This document shows, piece after piece, positions 15,928-25,153 of a stretch of 64,000 nucleotides of DNA (position 1 is its first letter; the number at the start of each line of letters is the position of its first letter). Origin of the DNA: Geobacter sp. (GTDB lineage: Bacteria; Desulfobacterota; Desulfuromonadia; Geobacterales; Geobacteraceae); assembly GCA_003490025.1 (NCBI GenBank), contig DNJC01000145.1, forward strand, positions 43,278-107,277. The letters run 5' to 3'. The notes under the pieces were generated by a model that had not been told where the DNA came from, did not search any database, and worked only from the letters and a program-made list of their open reading frames with translations. The position numbers were made by a program, and so were the translations under genes.

Positions 15928-16766
15928 TGATGACCTCTCTACCTAAGATAACCATAGTGACACCAAGCTACAATCAGGCTTCCTTTCTCGAAGAAACAAT
16001 AAAGTCGGTCATCTTACAGGAATACCCGAACCTGGAATACATCATTCTCGACGGCGGCAGCAATGACGGTTCAGTTGAGATAATTCAGAAGTATGCGGAA
16101 CATCTGACATACTGGCAAAGTGCAAAGGACAACGGTCAGGCAGATGCCATTGCCCGCGGCTTTAGTATGGCAACGGGTGACATTATAGCTTGGCTCAATT
16201 CGGACGATGTGCTCCTGCCGAACGCACTAGAGAAGGTGGGAGCGTATTTCGCCGGTCACCCGGAAGAGGAGTGCGTCGTCGGAGGGTGTCTGCATATTGA
16301 CGAAGCCGGTCATGTGATTCAGAACAGGGATCGTTTACCGACCTTCACGTACGGTGTTCGAGTGACATTCGACAAGCTCCTGTTTTGCGGATGTGGCTTC
16401 AACCAGCCCGCTTCGTTCTGGAAAAGGTCCGCTTTTGAGAGTGCAGGCGGGATAGATACGTCGATGCGCTTTTGCTTTGATTATGATATGTTCTTCCGTC
16501 TCGCACGCAGAAGACCCTTTGGCGTCATCAAGGATTTTCTTGCCTGCTTCCGCATCCACGGGGAGAGTAAGACGAGCACTCTGCAGGACGTTTGCGCGAC
16601 GGAGAACGAACGCCTGTGGCTGAAATACGGGCGCGACAAAGTACCTGCCGTACAGAGAAACGTCCTACACTTTTGTTATTACTGGCAGCATATGATCCTT
16701 AACCGGTATTATCTGACTATGGTGATGCTCGGAAGGCTTAAGCTTCCTCTACGCTCGTCGCAATAA
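15927..16766 (+). CDS. Family 2 glycosyltransferase
   Basis: 279 residues, single GT-A domain without membrane helices. Visible are ITIVTPSYNQASFLEETIKS, YIILDGGSNDGS, and the metal/nucleotide site IAWLNSDDVLLP near residue 94. The later FCFDYDMFFRLARR segment is the region around the catalytic base. I choose the ATG at 15927 that overlaps the upstream TGA; the frame extends six codons upstream to an ATG at 15909. Part of the surface-glycan transferase series; donor sugar not predictable. Confidence 0.88.
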   Translation: MMTSLPKITIVTPSYNQASFLEETIKSVILQEYPNLEYIILDGGSNDGSVEIIQKYAEHLTYWQSAKDNGQADAIARGFSMATGDIIAWLNSDDVLLPNALEKVGAYFAGHPEEECVVGGCLHIDEAGHVIQNRDRLPTFTYGVRVTFDKLLFCGCGFNQPASFWKRSAFESAGGIDTSMRFCFDYDMFFRLARRRPFGVIKDFLACFRIHGESKTSTLQDVCATENERLWLKYGRDKVPAVQRNVLHFCYYWQHMILNRYYLTMVMLGRLKLPLRSSQ

Positions 16767-16783
16767 GTGAGCCGCCGGCACCT

Positions 16784-17857
16784 ATGATCATTTTTATAAG
16801 TGAATATCCGGACTTGCATAACGAAAAGGATGGCATGATGCAGCGGGTGGCTGCCATCGACCATTGCTTCTCCGCCGTGGAGCGGGCGTACCTCAAGATC
16901 AGCTTCGTGGGCAATTTCCCCGGCAAGAAGGAGCGCCGCGGCGAGCGGCTGACCATCTATCGCCTGAACTTCTTTCTGCACTTTTTCGGCATCCTGCGGC
17001 TCGCTCTCGGCACGGACTGCATCTACCTGCACTCTGTCGGCAATGCCTTGGCGATGCTTCCGTTTTACTTCTTTCGCAAGATGGTCACCGACATGCACGG
17101 CGCGGTTCCCGAGGAGTTCACGCTTGCCGGGAAGCGTCTGGCCGCGCTCAGGTACGCCCCGGTCGAGTGGGTGGCGGTCCGCTACAGCCGCGCGGTTGTC
17201 ACGGTGAGCCGGGCGATGGCGGAGCACCTGCGCGACAAGTATTCCCTGTCCCGGCTGCCGTCGTTCAATGTCCCTATCTTCGACGAGGTGACGGTTCCCC
17301 GGTCGTCGGATGACAGGGTCGCTGCCGTGCCGAGGGTCATCTACGCCGGTGGGGCGCAGGTCTGGCAGAACGTGGACCTGATGCTGGAAGCGATCGGAAA
17401 GGCGAAGACGCGCTGTGCATATACCATCCTCACCGGCGACGTCGGCACGTTCCGCGATAAGGTCGCAGCTCTCGGCCTCGCGGAGATCACCATCTCGTCG
17501 GTCCCGAAGGACGAGGTCTACGGCTACTACGCCCGCGCCGACTATGGCTTCGTGCTGCGTGACGACACGCTGGTGAACAGGGTCGCCTGCCCGACGAAGC
17601 TGGTGGAATACCTCTCCTGCGGGGTGATCCCTATCGTGATCCAACCCCGCATCGGGGACTTCGCGGAGTACGGCTACTCCTATCTGACGCTGGAGCGGTT
17701 CGTGAAGGGGGAATTGCCCACGCCGGCCGAATTGGAAGAGATGAGGGCCAACAACTACAAGGTGATCGCAGCCATGAAGGGGAGCGCCCTGACAGATATG
17801 GAGCGATTGGTCGCCTTCTGCCGTGGCGGTGAACTGCAGGTGGCGCATGGCGCATGA
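16784..17857 (+). CDS. GT4-like glycosyltransferase
   Basis: 357 residues. The protein begins MIIFISEYPDLHNEKDGMMQ and looks like a GT-B enzyme: DMHGAVPEEF and VVTVSRAMAEHL in the first half, VIYAGGAQVWQNVDLMLEAI as the start of the donor domain, then YGFVLRDDTLVNRVACPTKL and VEYLSCGVIPIVI where GT4 enzymes bind the nucleotide sugar. The usual E-x7-E is not obvious (RDDTLVNRVACPTKLVEYL instead), so the family assignment is less strict. Overlaps the next gene by 11 bp. Role in the same glycan pathway inferred. Confidence 0.8.
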   Translation: MIIFISEYPDLHNEKDGMMQRVAAIDHCFSAVERAYLKISFVGNFPGKKERRGERLTIYRLNFFLHFFGILRLALGTDCIYLHSVGNALAMLPFYFFRKMVTDMHGAVPEEFTLAGKRLAALRYAPVEWVAVRYSRAVVTVSRAMAEHLRDKYSLSRLPSFNVPIFDEVTVPRSSDDRVAAVPRVIYAGGAQVWQNVDLMLEAIGKAKTRCAYTILTGDVGTFRDKVAALGLAEITISSVPKDEVYGYYARADYGFVLRDDTLVNRVACPTKLVEYLSCGVIPIVIQPRIGDFAEYGYSYLTLERFVKGELPTPAELEEMRANNYKVIAAMKGSALTDMERLVAFCRGGELQVAHGA

Positions 17858-18692
17858 ACGCCGCATCGCCGGGGTCGTGGTCCTGTACCGCCCAGCGGAC
17901 GTTGCCATGGAAAACATGGCTTCGTATCTGGGCCAGGTCGAGCGCCTGTACGTGGTGGACAATTCGGACGACGCCTCCTTTGCCGATAAACTGGGGCCTC
18001 TCGGCCAGAAGGTTGTCTACCTCCCCAACTGCGACAACCTCGGCATAGCAACGGCTTTGAACATCGGGGCGCAGAGGGCGCTCGATGACGGCTTTGATCT
18101 CCTTTTGACCATGGACCAGGACAGCCACGCCTCGCCGGACATGGTGGCGCGGCTGCTGGAGTGCCTGGACGGGCGCGACCCGGCGGGAGTGGGGATGATG
18201 TCGCCGTTCCATGTCACCAAGTCCGGCCACCGCCCGGGAACGGAGCCGTGCGAAGACGTGATGACTCCGATGACCTCGGGATGTCTGCTGAACCTGCGTG
18301 CGTACCTCGAGGTGGGCCCCTTCCTGGACGGGCTGTTCATCGACTTCGTCGACAACGAATACTGCCTCCGTCTCAGGACGCGCGGTTTCGCCGTGCTGCG
18401 CGCGAACGGCGCGCGCCTGAAGCACAGCGTGGGCGACACCAGGAAGTACGGCCCCTTCATCGCCACGAACCACTCGCCGCTGCGCAGGTACTACAAGACG
18501 CGCAACCGGTTTCTGGTATTCACGCACTACTTCCGGCACTTCCCGGGTCATTGCCTGTTCGACCTGGTGCGGCTGGCAAAGGAGATCGGGAGCATCGTCC
18601 TGTTCGAGGGGGAAAAGCTCGCCAAGCTCCGCATGATGTGGCGCGGATGGTGCGATTTCCTCAGGGGAAGGTATGGCCGCTATGACGGTTGA
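17847..18692 (+). CDS. Rhamnosyltransferase-like family 2 glycosyltransferase
   Basis: 281 residues. IAGVVVLYRPADVAMENMAS, YVVDNSDDASF, LPNCDNLGIATALNIGAQ and LLLTMDQDSHASPDMV are the pattern of RfbF/WbbL-type rhamnosyltransferases, with DQD at the metal site. The later FIDFVDNEYCLRLR and YYKTRNRFLVF segments fit as well. ATG 17847 is preferred over GTG 17823 because of a CAGGTGG stretch upstream. Overlaps both neighbours (11 bp upstream; about 20 bp with the next gene). dTDP-rhamnose as donor is inference; no rml genes are in the window. Confidence 0.85.
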   Translation: MAHERRIAGVVVLYRPADVAMENMASYLGQVERLYVVDNSDDASFADKLGPLGQKVVYLPNCDNLGIATALNIGAQRALDDGFDLLLTMDQDSHASPDMVARLLECLDGRDPAGVGMMSPFHVTKSGHRPGTEPCEDVMTPMTSGCLLNLRAYLEVGPFLDGLFIDFVDNEYCLRLRTRGFAVLRANGARLKHSVGDTRKYGPFIATNHSPLRRYYKTRNRFLVFTHYFRHFPGHCLFDLVRLAKEIGSIVLFEGEKLAKLRMMWRGWCDFLRGRYGRYDG

Positions 18693-19905
18693 AATCCCGC
18701 GCAAGATCGTGTTCCTGGCTCCCTTCGGTATCCGCCCGAAAGGCACGGTCCTGGCGCGCATGGTTCCGCTTGCCGCCGAGTTGCAGACGCTGGCGAGCGA
18801 GGTGGTCATTATCGCTCCCCCCTACACCAACCCGGAGGATTCGGGCAAGGTGGAGGAGGTGCGCGGCGTGCGACTGGTGAACGTGGAACTTCCCGGCGGC
18901 GGGAAGGTCGTTTCCACGCTGCTCCTCGTCTGGCGCATGTTCCGAGCGGCTCTAGCCGAGCGTCCCGACCTGGTGCACCTCTTCAAGCCAAAGGGGTACG
19001 CCGGCCTCGCGGTGATGTTGATGATCTTCCTGCGCCGTATCGGCGTGAGGATGCCCCCGGTCGTGGTCGACACGGACGACTGGGAAGGAAAGGGGGGGAT
19101 GAACGAACTCCACCCCTACTCGGGCGCCGAACGTGCCGTCTTCGAATTCCAGGAACGCTGGCTCCTCCCCAATGCGGACGCCGTCACGGTGGCAAGCCGC
19201 GAGCTGGAAAAGATGACCGGCGAGCTGAGGGGGAAGCGGGATGCACTCTACCTTCCCAACTGCGTCGAGCAGGGAGGGGCAGGGGAGACGACCTCCATGC
19301 GCGAGAAGCACGGGATACCTGCCTCGGCGCCGGTGCTCCTTCTTTACACCCGCTTCTTCGAGTTCGACCAGGAGAGGCTGCACGATGTCTTCTCAAGGGT
19401 GCGGCGGTTGGCGCCCGAGGTCCATTTCCTCGTAGTGGGGAAGGGGAGGCGCGGCGAGGAGGCGCAGTTGCAGGAGGCGGCAGCCCGCCTCGGGTTTGTC
19501 TCGGCGCTGCACCTGGCTGGCTGGGTTGAACCGGCGGAACTGCCGTCGTATTTTGCCGCCGCGGACGTCGCCATCTATCCGTTCGACGATAACCTGCTGA
19601 ACCGCTGCAAATGCCCGGCTAAGCTCACGGAGCTGATCAGGGCGGCCGTGCCGGTGGTCGCCGACCGTGTCGGGCAGGTGGCCGAGTACGTAAAGGACGG
19701 GGAGACGGGGATTCTCTGCCCTCCCGGGGACCGGGAATGCATGGCGACGCAGGTCGCGGGGCTGCTGCACGACCCGCAAAGACGCGTAGCGCTCGGCGCT
19801 GCAGGAAGGGATTACCTGCTGCGGGACTTCAGCTGGCAGCTTTTCGCGCCGAGGTTGCAGCAGCTTTACCTGCAACTGCTCCCCTCTCGGCAGCTTTTCA
19901 AATAA
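18673..19905 (+). CDS. Family 4 glycosyltransferase
   Basis: 410 residues. VFLAPFGIRPKGTVLARM at the N-terminus and VVDTDDWEGKGGMNELHPYS in the acceptor half belong to a GT4 subgroup. The donor half shows LLLYTRFFEFDQERL, AADVAIYPFDDNLLNRCKCP, AKLTELIRAAVPVVADRVGQ and GETGILCPPGD. Start may be ATG 18673 or 18682; both are behind an AGGGGAAGG stretch, and the gene overlaps its neighbour. Followed after 48 bp by the large membrane protein. Cytoplasmic-face enzyme of glycan assembly; sugar unknown. Confidence 0.87.
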   Translation: MAAMTVEIPRKIVFLAPFGIRPKGTVLARMVPLAAELQTLASEVVIIAPPYTNPEDSGKVEEVRGVRLVNVELPGGGKVVSTLLLVWRMFRAALAERPDLVHLFKPKGYAGLAVMLMIFLRRIGVRMPPVVVDTDDWEGKGGMNELHPYSGAERAVFEFQERWLLPNADAVTVASRELEKMTGELRGKRDALYLPNCVEQGGAGETTSMREKHGIPASAPVLLLYTRFFEFDQERLHDVFSRVRRLAPEVHFLVVGKGRRGEEAQLQEAAARLGFVSALHLAGWVEPAELPSYFAAADVAIYPFDDNLLNRCKCPAKLTELIRAAVPVVADRVGQVAEYVKDGETGILCPPGDRECMATQVAGLLHDPQRRVALGAAGRDYLLRDFSWQLFAPRLQQLYLQLLPSRQLFK

Positions 19906-19953
19906 CCACACCAGCTCCGGCTGGGGATAACCGTGTTGCTCTAGGAATAGATA

Positions 19954-22401
19954 ATGACTCGATTCAAGAAAGACTTGCTCTGGTTGGCCGCACTCCTCGC
20001 AATTCTTGTCCTCTTTTTCTCGAAGATACTCTTCACCAGCCAGATCGTCCGCGCTCCCGACATCGTCGCGGAGTTCTTCTGGACGGTGAAGCACTACAGC
20101 ACCATGGGGTTTCTGGACCTCTTCACGGTGAAACTGAAGGCGTCATGGGACCTCCTCGCCAACGGCGGCGGCACCGAGGGGGGCGGCACTGTTTCGATGC
20201 AGTTCCTCTTCTACCGCAACCTCCTGTTCTGGCTGTTTCCCGAGCCGGCGAACATCGGGTGGTTCATGGTGCTCCACCTCTTTTTCGGCGGCGTCGGGAC
20301 CTACTGCTTCTGCCGCGCCATCGGGATCGGACGCCTCGGCGCCTTCGTCGGCGGGCTCATCTTCGCCATAGCCCCGGAGAACGCCTCCCTCATCAATGCC
20401 GGGCACGCACAGAAGATCGCCACCATCAGCTTTGCCCCCTGGGCCTTTTACTTCCTCGAGAAAGGTTTCCAGACCCGCAGGTACATCTTCCCGCTCAGCG
20501 CCGCGGTCTGCCTCGCCTTCCAGTTCTTCAACATGCACTGGCAGATCGCCTACTACACCTGCCTCGGCGTCGGCGCCTACGGCCTGATCCGGTCGATCCT
20601 TATCCTGCGGGAGGAGCGCGACGACTCGAAGCGTGTCTTCACCAGGATCCTGGGTCTCAACGTGGTCACGCTCCTCTTCTTCCTCTCCACCGTGGCCATC
20701 TCCCTCGTCCCGCTCTCCGACTGGTCCAAGGACACCACGCGCGGCGTGCAGAGCGGCTCCAACCAGGGGAAGGGGGGGCTCGACGTGGAGGAGGCGATGT
20801 CCTGGTCGCTCCCGCCGGAGGAACTCGCCACCTTCGTCATCCCCGGGATGTTCGGCTTCTCACGCCAGGAGGGGGGGTACAACGGCAACGACATCAAGTC
20901 CTATTACTGGGGGAGGATGAACTTCACCCAGACCACCGATTACATGGGGCTTCTCCCCTGGCTTTTGGTGCCGCTGCCGCTCATCTTCCGGCGCGACAAG
21001 TACACCTGGCTCGCCTGTGCCGGGGTCACGCTCGGGATCCTCTTCTCCATGGGCAAGTTCACCCCGTTCTACTGGTTCCTCTACGAGCACCTGCCGGGTG
21101 TGAACCGGTTCCGGGTGCCTAAGATGATCATGTTCCTCCCGGTGATGGGGCTGGGAGTCCTCGCCGCACGCGGCATGGATCTCCTTTTGGACGAGGAGGT
21201 GCGAAAGACCAAGGCGTTTGCCCGTTACCTCGTCGGCCTGACCGCGCTTCCCGCAGCCGTATTGGTCCTGCTCGGCTCCCAGCTCGCCCTGAAGGGGCTC
21301 TGGCAGTCCCCCCTTTTCGAGCTGATGTCGACACCGAACCGGTACGAGCAGGGTCCCGCGCTCTTCACGCAGCGCTGGAACAACCTGGTCAGCGAGACCG
21401 GCATAGCGGTGATGGTCTCCGCCATCTACGGCGCCGTGGTGGTCTTCTGCTGCCGGCGCGCCTCCCTGATCAAGTGGCTTCCCGGCCTTCTCGTTCTCTG
21501 CTATCTGGGCGACGTGGGGCGGATCAGCGTGAAGTACATGCTGCTGCAGCCGATGCCGGAGCATGTACGCGGCGTGAAGACGCCGGCCATGGAGTTCGTG
21601 GCCAAGGCCGGCAAGGAATACCGCGCGCTCCCGATGGACGGCAGCGATCCGATGGCGTACGTCAGCAACGGGATCCCGGTCATGTTCACCTCGAACCCGG
21701 TGCAGAAGCGGCGCTGGCAGGAGTTCCTCGACTCCTTCAACCCCGGCTCCAGCATGCCGGACATCATGAACGTCCGGTACCTGATGGAGAGCAAGGAGCA
21801 GTACGCGCAGGACAAGGCCAACATGGGGGGGAAATACCTCCCCGTGTTCACCGCTCCCGACGGGACGGTGGTCCTGGAAAACCAGACCGTTCTCCCCAAG
21901 GCGTGGCTTGCCCCGATAGCGATTGCTGTCAACAACAGCAAGGAGGCGCTCGGCGCCATGCAGGACCCGGCTTTCAACCCGCGGCTCATGGCGCTCGTAG
22001 AGTCGCCTCCGCCGATCCAGATGGCCCCCGTCGATGCTCCCCCCTCCGGACCGATCGGAGAGGTAAAGGTGCTCCGCTACGAAGGCGAGCGGGTCGACCT
22101 GAAGGCGGTCGTGCCGCAGAACTCGATGCTGGTACTGGGCGAGAAATTTTACAAAGGGTGGCGCGCGACGGTCGACGGCCAGCCGGCGGAGATTTATCCG
22201 GTCAACCACGTGCTGCGCGGGATTTACGTCACCCCCGGCGTGCACGACGTTTCCTTCGTCTTCGATCCGCTCCCCTTCAAGATCGGCAAGTACCTGACGC
22301 TGGCATCGTTCGCCTTCTTCCTGCTGATGCTGGTGAGGGAACTGCGGCTGAGAAAAGGGGAAAAGGTCGGACTCGAACCGAGGGTGGGATATGGAGATTA
22401 A
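19954..22401 (+). CDS. Large YfhO-like membrane protein (GT-C type fold)
   Basis: 815 residues with about twelve hydrophobic helices in the first two thirds and a soluble C-terminal part ending in one more helix. FFSKILFTSQIVRAPDIVAE resembles the first loop of YfhO proteins, which are proposed to transfer sugars from polyprenyl phosphate outside the membrane. The C-terminal GEKFYKGWRATVDGQPAEIY, then HDVSFVFDPLPFKIGKYLTL, is the small beta domain common in this family. Overlaps the following ArnT-like gene by 11 bp. Together with the polyprenyl-phosphate transferase at 7224 it could glycosylate lipids or proteins in the periplasm (inference). Confidence 0.8.
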   Translation: MTRFKKDLLWLAALLAILVLFFSKILFTSQIVRAPDIVAEFFWTVKHYSTMGFLDLFTVKLKASWDLLANGGGTEGGGTVSMQFLFYRNLLFWLFPEPANIGWFMVLHLFFGGVGTYCFCRAIGIGRLGAFVGGLIFAIAPENASLINAGHAQKIATISFAPWAFYFLEKGFQTRRYIFPLSAAVCLAFQFFNMHWQIAYYTCLGVGAYGLIRSILILREERDDSKRVFTRILGLNVVTLLFFLSTVAISLVPLSDWSKDTTRGVQSGSNQGKGGLDVEEAMSWSLPPEELATFVIPGMFGFSRQEGGYNGNDIKSYYWGRMNFTQTTDYMGLLPWLLVPLPLIFRRDKYTWLACAGVTLGILFSMGKFTPFYWFLYEHLPGVNRFRVPKMIMFLPVMGLGVLAARGMDLLLDEEVRKTKAFARYLVGLTALPAAVLVLLGSQLALKGLWQSPLFELMSTPNRYEQGPALFTQRWNNLVSETGIAVMVSAIYGAVVVFCCRRASLIKWLPGLLVLCYLGDVGRISVKYMLLQPMPEHVRGVKTPAMEFVAKAGKEYRALPMDGSDPMAYVSNGIPVMFTSNPVQKRRWQEFLDSFNPGSSMPDIMNVRYLMESKEQYAQDKANMGGKYLPVFTAPDGTVVLENQTVLPKAWLAPIAIAVNNSKEALGAMQDPAFNPRLMALVESPPPIQMAPVDAPPSGPIGEVKVLRYEGERVDLKAVVPQNSMLVLGEKFYKGWRATVDGQPAEIYPVNHVLRGIYVTPGVHDVSFVFDPLPFKIGKYLTLASFAFFLLMLVRELRLRKGEKVGLEPRVGYGD

Positions 22402-23974
22402 CCAATGCCGCTGTAACAGGAAGGATCTTGCGGTGATGGGGCTCCTTGCCCTGGCCGGGTTCGTGGTGCGGTTTTACTATCTGCAGTTCTACGATGTTAT
22501 CTCCGCCGATGGCGTCAGCTACGTGACCATCGCCAGGGACTTCATCGCCGGGCGCGGTCTCGGCTCCGCCCTGCACTACCCCCCCTTCTATCCCATACTC
22601 CTCGGCCTGGCGAGCACCGTCTTCCATGATTTCGAGACGGCCGGGCTCGCCGTTTCAATCGTCATGGGAAGCCTCCTCGTGGTGCCGGTCTACCTGCTCG
22701 GCGCCGAGTTCTTCGATAAGAGGGTGGGGACCGCTGCTGCGTTTTTATCCGTTACCTGGCCTCCCCTGCGCTACTGGTCGACGGCCGTGATGAGCCAGGC
22801 TACCTACATCACGCTGCTCCTCATGGCAATTTATTGCCTCTGGATTGCCTACCGCAAGGGCGCCGTGGTCCCCTCCGTCCTTGCCGGCGCCTTTTTCGCG
22901 GCGGCCCACCTGACCCGCTCCGAAGCGGTCCTGGTCTTTGCGGCCGAGATCGGTGTGCTGGTGCTGATGACCCTGGTGCAAAAGCAACCCGCGAGGAAGC
23001 TCGGTTATCTCGTTATGAGCGCCGGCGTCTTCTTTCTGCTGTTTTCCCCCTACCTCGTCCTGCTCCACGATCTGACCGGGAAGTGGCAGCTGACCGGGAA
23101 GAGCAAGATCGCCATAGCCGACGCGCTGAGCGAGTACCTCGGCAGGCCGGACCTGAAGCACGATCCCTCCTTTCAGGAGCTGGGATACCTGGACCTTTTC
23201 CGACTCTATCCGGAATACATCCGGACTAATTACCTGAAGAACCTTGCGGTCTGCTGGCGCGACATGCTCCCCCTCTACGGATGGCTTCTGGCAGCTGTCG
23301 GGCTTGTCGCCGGGGCGTGGAACAGGGAGAAGATTTTTGAGCGCCTGTATCTTTTGGCGAGCTTTTCCCCCTTGGCCATCATCGTCGTATTTTTCTTTGT
23401 CGGGCCGGAGTACACCCAGGCGTACCTGCCGGTGCTTTTTCTATTCCTTGTCAATGCGCTGGTAGTGATGGCGGCGTGGGGAGTGGCGCGAAGCGGTGGG
23501 GACGAGGCGGCAGGGTGGCGGCGATACCTGGGTTACCTTCCGCTCGCGCTGGCGCTTCTGTACGGGACCTGGAACGTGCTGCAGGGGGTGCCGGCGGACC
23601 GCGACAAGCCGTACCACTACGAGCGGGACGGGGGAAGGCTTGACGAGAAGCATATCGGACAGAGGCTGAAGAAGGAGCTTCCCGCAAATGCCGTGATGAT
23701 CACCAGGTCGGGCCGGATTGGTTTTTACTCCGAAAGGAAGTACCTGTTGCCGCCGCAGACCGACTACTCCGGCTTGCTAAAGTTCGCGAAGGAGAGCAAG
23801 GTCGACTATCTGATCGCAACCCCCCAGTTGCTGAACATGCGCCCGCAGTTGGAGTTCCTTTTCACTCCGATACTGGATCCCGGCGTGCCGTTCACGCCGC
23901 CGCCCGAACTGGAACTGGTCGCAGTGGCCCAGGAGCCGGGCGGGCTTCCCTACATCGTGTACAGGTTCAGGTGA
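22391..23974 (+). CDS. ArnT/PMT-like glycosyltransferase family 39 membrane protein
   Basis: 527 residues, about ten to twelve hydrophobic helices. The first periplasmic loop contains YDVISADGVSYVTIARDFIA, with the acidic residue expected in GT-C enzymes, followed by SALHYPPFYPILLGL. A C-terminal soluble stretch (VMITRSGRIGFYSERKYLLP) follows the helices. GT39 enzymes use polyprenyl-phosphate sugars as donors. Starts within the end of the YfhO-like gene, so translation is coupled. Likely last gene of the polysaccharide locus; the acceptor is unknown. Confidence 0.85.
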   Translation: MEINQCRCNRKDLAVMGLLALAGFVVRFYYLQFYDVISADGVSYVTIARDFIAGRGLGSALHYPPFYPILLGLASTVFHDFETAGLAVSIVMGSLLVVPVYLLGAEFFDKRVGTAAAFLSVTWPPLRYWSTAVMSQATYITLLLMAIYCLWIAYRKGAVVPSVLAGAFFAAAHLTRSEAVLVFAAEIGVLVLMTLVQKQPARKLGYLVMSAGVFFLLFSPYLVLLHDLTGKWQLTGKSKIAIADALSEYLGRPDLKHDPSFQELGYLDLFRLYPEYIRTNYLKNLAVCWRDMLPLYGWLLAAVGLVAGAWNREKIFERLYLLASFSPLAIIVVFFFVGPEYTQAYLPVLFLFLVNALVVMAAWGVARSGGDEAAGWRRYLGYLPLALALLYGTWNVLQGVPADRDKPYHYERDGGRLDEKHIGQRLKKELPANAVMITRSGRIGFYSERKYLLPPQTDYSGLLKFAKESKVDYLIATPQLLNMRPQLEFLFTPILDPGVPFTPPPELELVAVAQEPGGLPYIVYRFR

Positions 23975-24003
23975 GCGTATGCCGGGAAGGGGGTAAGCCG
24001 CCT

Positions 24004-24199
24004 GCTGTTGAAAAGTGCGCGGTAGCTGTTGAAAACCGGGCCGTCGCTGTGGGGAAAAGAGCGGCTCTCTGTTGAAAAGGGAGAGATAGCTGTTGGTGAG
24101 AGAGCCGGTTCCGGTGGAAAAGCTGTGTGTAAATCGTGGAAAAAGGTGTCGGTTACCTGTGGAGATATAGACGATCTTGGTGGAAAAGCTGTTGAACGA
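24004..24199 (+). repeat. Nine degenerate 21-24 bp direct repeats upstream of and into the methyltransferase gene
   Basis: Units start at about 24004, 24025, 24046, 24067, 24089, 24111, 24135, 24156 and 24179. The core is GCTGTTGAAAA or variants (CTGTGGGGAAAA, CGGTGGAAAA, CGTGGAAAA, CTGTGGAGATA), followed by a variable GC-rich part. Spacing is 21-24 bp, about two helical turns. The last unit overlaps the first codons of the next gene (VEKLLN). There is no long open frame through the array because of stops in units 4 and 8. Confidence 0.75.
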
Positions 24200-24947
24200 A
24201 ACGTTTGCTCACGTGGCCGAGCATGAGACGCTGGACGAGCTGACCGGCTACGATCTGCGCCTGGTGCAGCCGCGGCACGGGTACCGGTTCTCGGTGGACC
24301 CCTTGCTCCTGGCCGACTTCGCCGGTGTGCGCCGGGGCGAGAAGGTGATCGACCTGGGGACCGGGTGCGGCGTCATCCCGTTCCTTCTGGCCCGGATCGA
24401 GGAGTGCGCGGTAACCGGTGTCGAATTCCAGCCGACCATGGCGCAGATTGCGGCGAGGAACGTGGTGCTGAACGATCTGTCCGGGCGGGTGGAGATCGTG
24501 GAGGAGGACGTCATCTCCCTGAAGGCGCGCTTTCCGGTGGACAGCTTCGATCTGGTCGTGTCGAACCCTCCCTATCGTCGTCCCGGGACAGGGAAGGTGA
24601 GTCCGAGGGCAGGGCGGGACGACGCGAGGCACGAGACCAGCGCGACGCTGGCCGATTTCCTGGCGGCGGCCAAGTACCTGGTCAAACCATCCGGGCGCAT
24701 CTGTCTCATCTATCACACCTGTCGGCTGGCGGAACTGATGGCGCAGGCCGCCGTGCAGAAGTTGGCCCCGCTGAGGCTCCGCATGGTGCACGGCAACAGC
24801 CGGATGGAGGCAAGGATGTTCATGATCGAGATGGCGAAGGGGCGGACCGGTGAGCTGAGGGTGGAAGCGCCGCTGATGGTGAGGGGGGATGACGGCGGGT
24901 ACAGCGAGGAGAAACTGAGAATTTACAGGAAAACCTTAAAACCCTAG
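24177..24947 (+). CDS. tRNA1(Val)-adenine methyltransferase-like protein (TrmN6/YfiC family)
   Basis: 256-residue class I methyltransferase. SAM motif I is VIDLGTGCGVIPFLLA, and the N6-adenine methylase motif IV is VVSNPPYRRPGTGKVSP, i.e. NPPY. The RPGTGK and DDARHE segments that follow occur in the TrmN6/YfiC group, which methylates A37 of tRNA1(Val). Start TTG 24177 follows GGAGAT at 24161; the GTG just after it and an ATG near 24225 are alternatives. The 5' end lies within a 21-24 bp repeat array. The stop abuts the left end of an inverted-repeat element. Cytoplasmic. Confidence 0.82.
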   Translation: MVEKLLNETFAHVAEHETLDELTGYDLRLVQPRHGYRFSVDPLLLADFAGVRRGEKVIDLGTGCGVIPFLLARIEECAVTGVEFQPTMAQIAARNVVLNDLSGRVEIVEEDVISLKARFPVDSFDLVVSNPPYRRPGTGKVSPRAGRDDARHETSATLADFLAAAKYLVKPSGRICLIYHTCRLAELMAQAAVQKLAPLRLRMVHGNSRMEARMFMIEMAKGRTGELRVEAPLMVRGDDGGYSEEKLRIYRKTLKP

Positions 24948-25137
24948 AACCATTGGCACGGAGAAAATCTGAGAAAGTCTGAGAAAAAACTAAGAAGGGG
25001 AAAGACGAATCGGTAAACCGTTTGCCACGGAAGGTCTGAGAAAAGGATGCGAGGGGATGCCTCGAAAGCATCAGGGGTTGGTTTACCCTCAAAAGCCTTC
25101 TCAGAAGTTCTCAGATTTTCTCCGTGCCAATGGTTTA
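24948..25137. mobile_element. Inverted-repeat element, copy 3 (non-coding, about 190 bp)
   Basis: Left end AACCATTGGCACGGAGAAAA with two GAGAAA-type units (24948-24987); right end 25099-25137 reading TTCTCAGAAGTTCTCAGATT then TTCTCCGTGCCAATGGTTT. A second inner motif, AAACCGTTTGCCACGGAAGG (from about 25015), is a diverged version of the same end and also occurs in copy 4. Inserted between convergent genes, starting at the stop codon of the TrmN6-like gene. Confidence 0.8.
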
Positions 25138-25153
25138 AGCCTTGGAGGTTGGT

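Noticed and set aside
22360..22385. tRNA-like GGACTCGAACC string
   Set aside because: It lies in the coding 3' end of the YfhO-like gene and has no cloverleaf partner arms. No tRNA gene was seen in the window.
24004..24199. Repeat array read as a replication origin with DnaA boxes
   Set aside because: TGTGGAAAA units resemble but do not match TGTGGATAA; no dnaA, parA or rep gene nearby.
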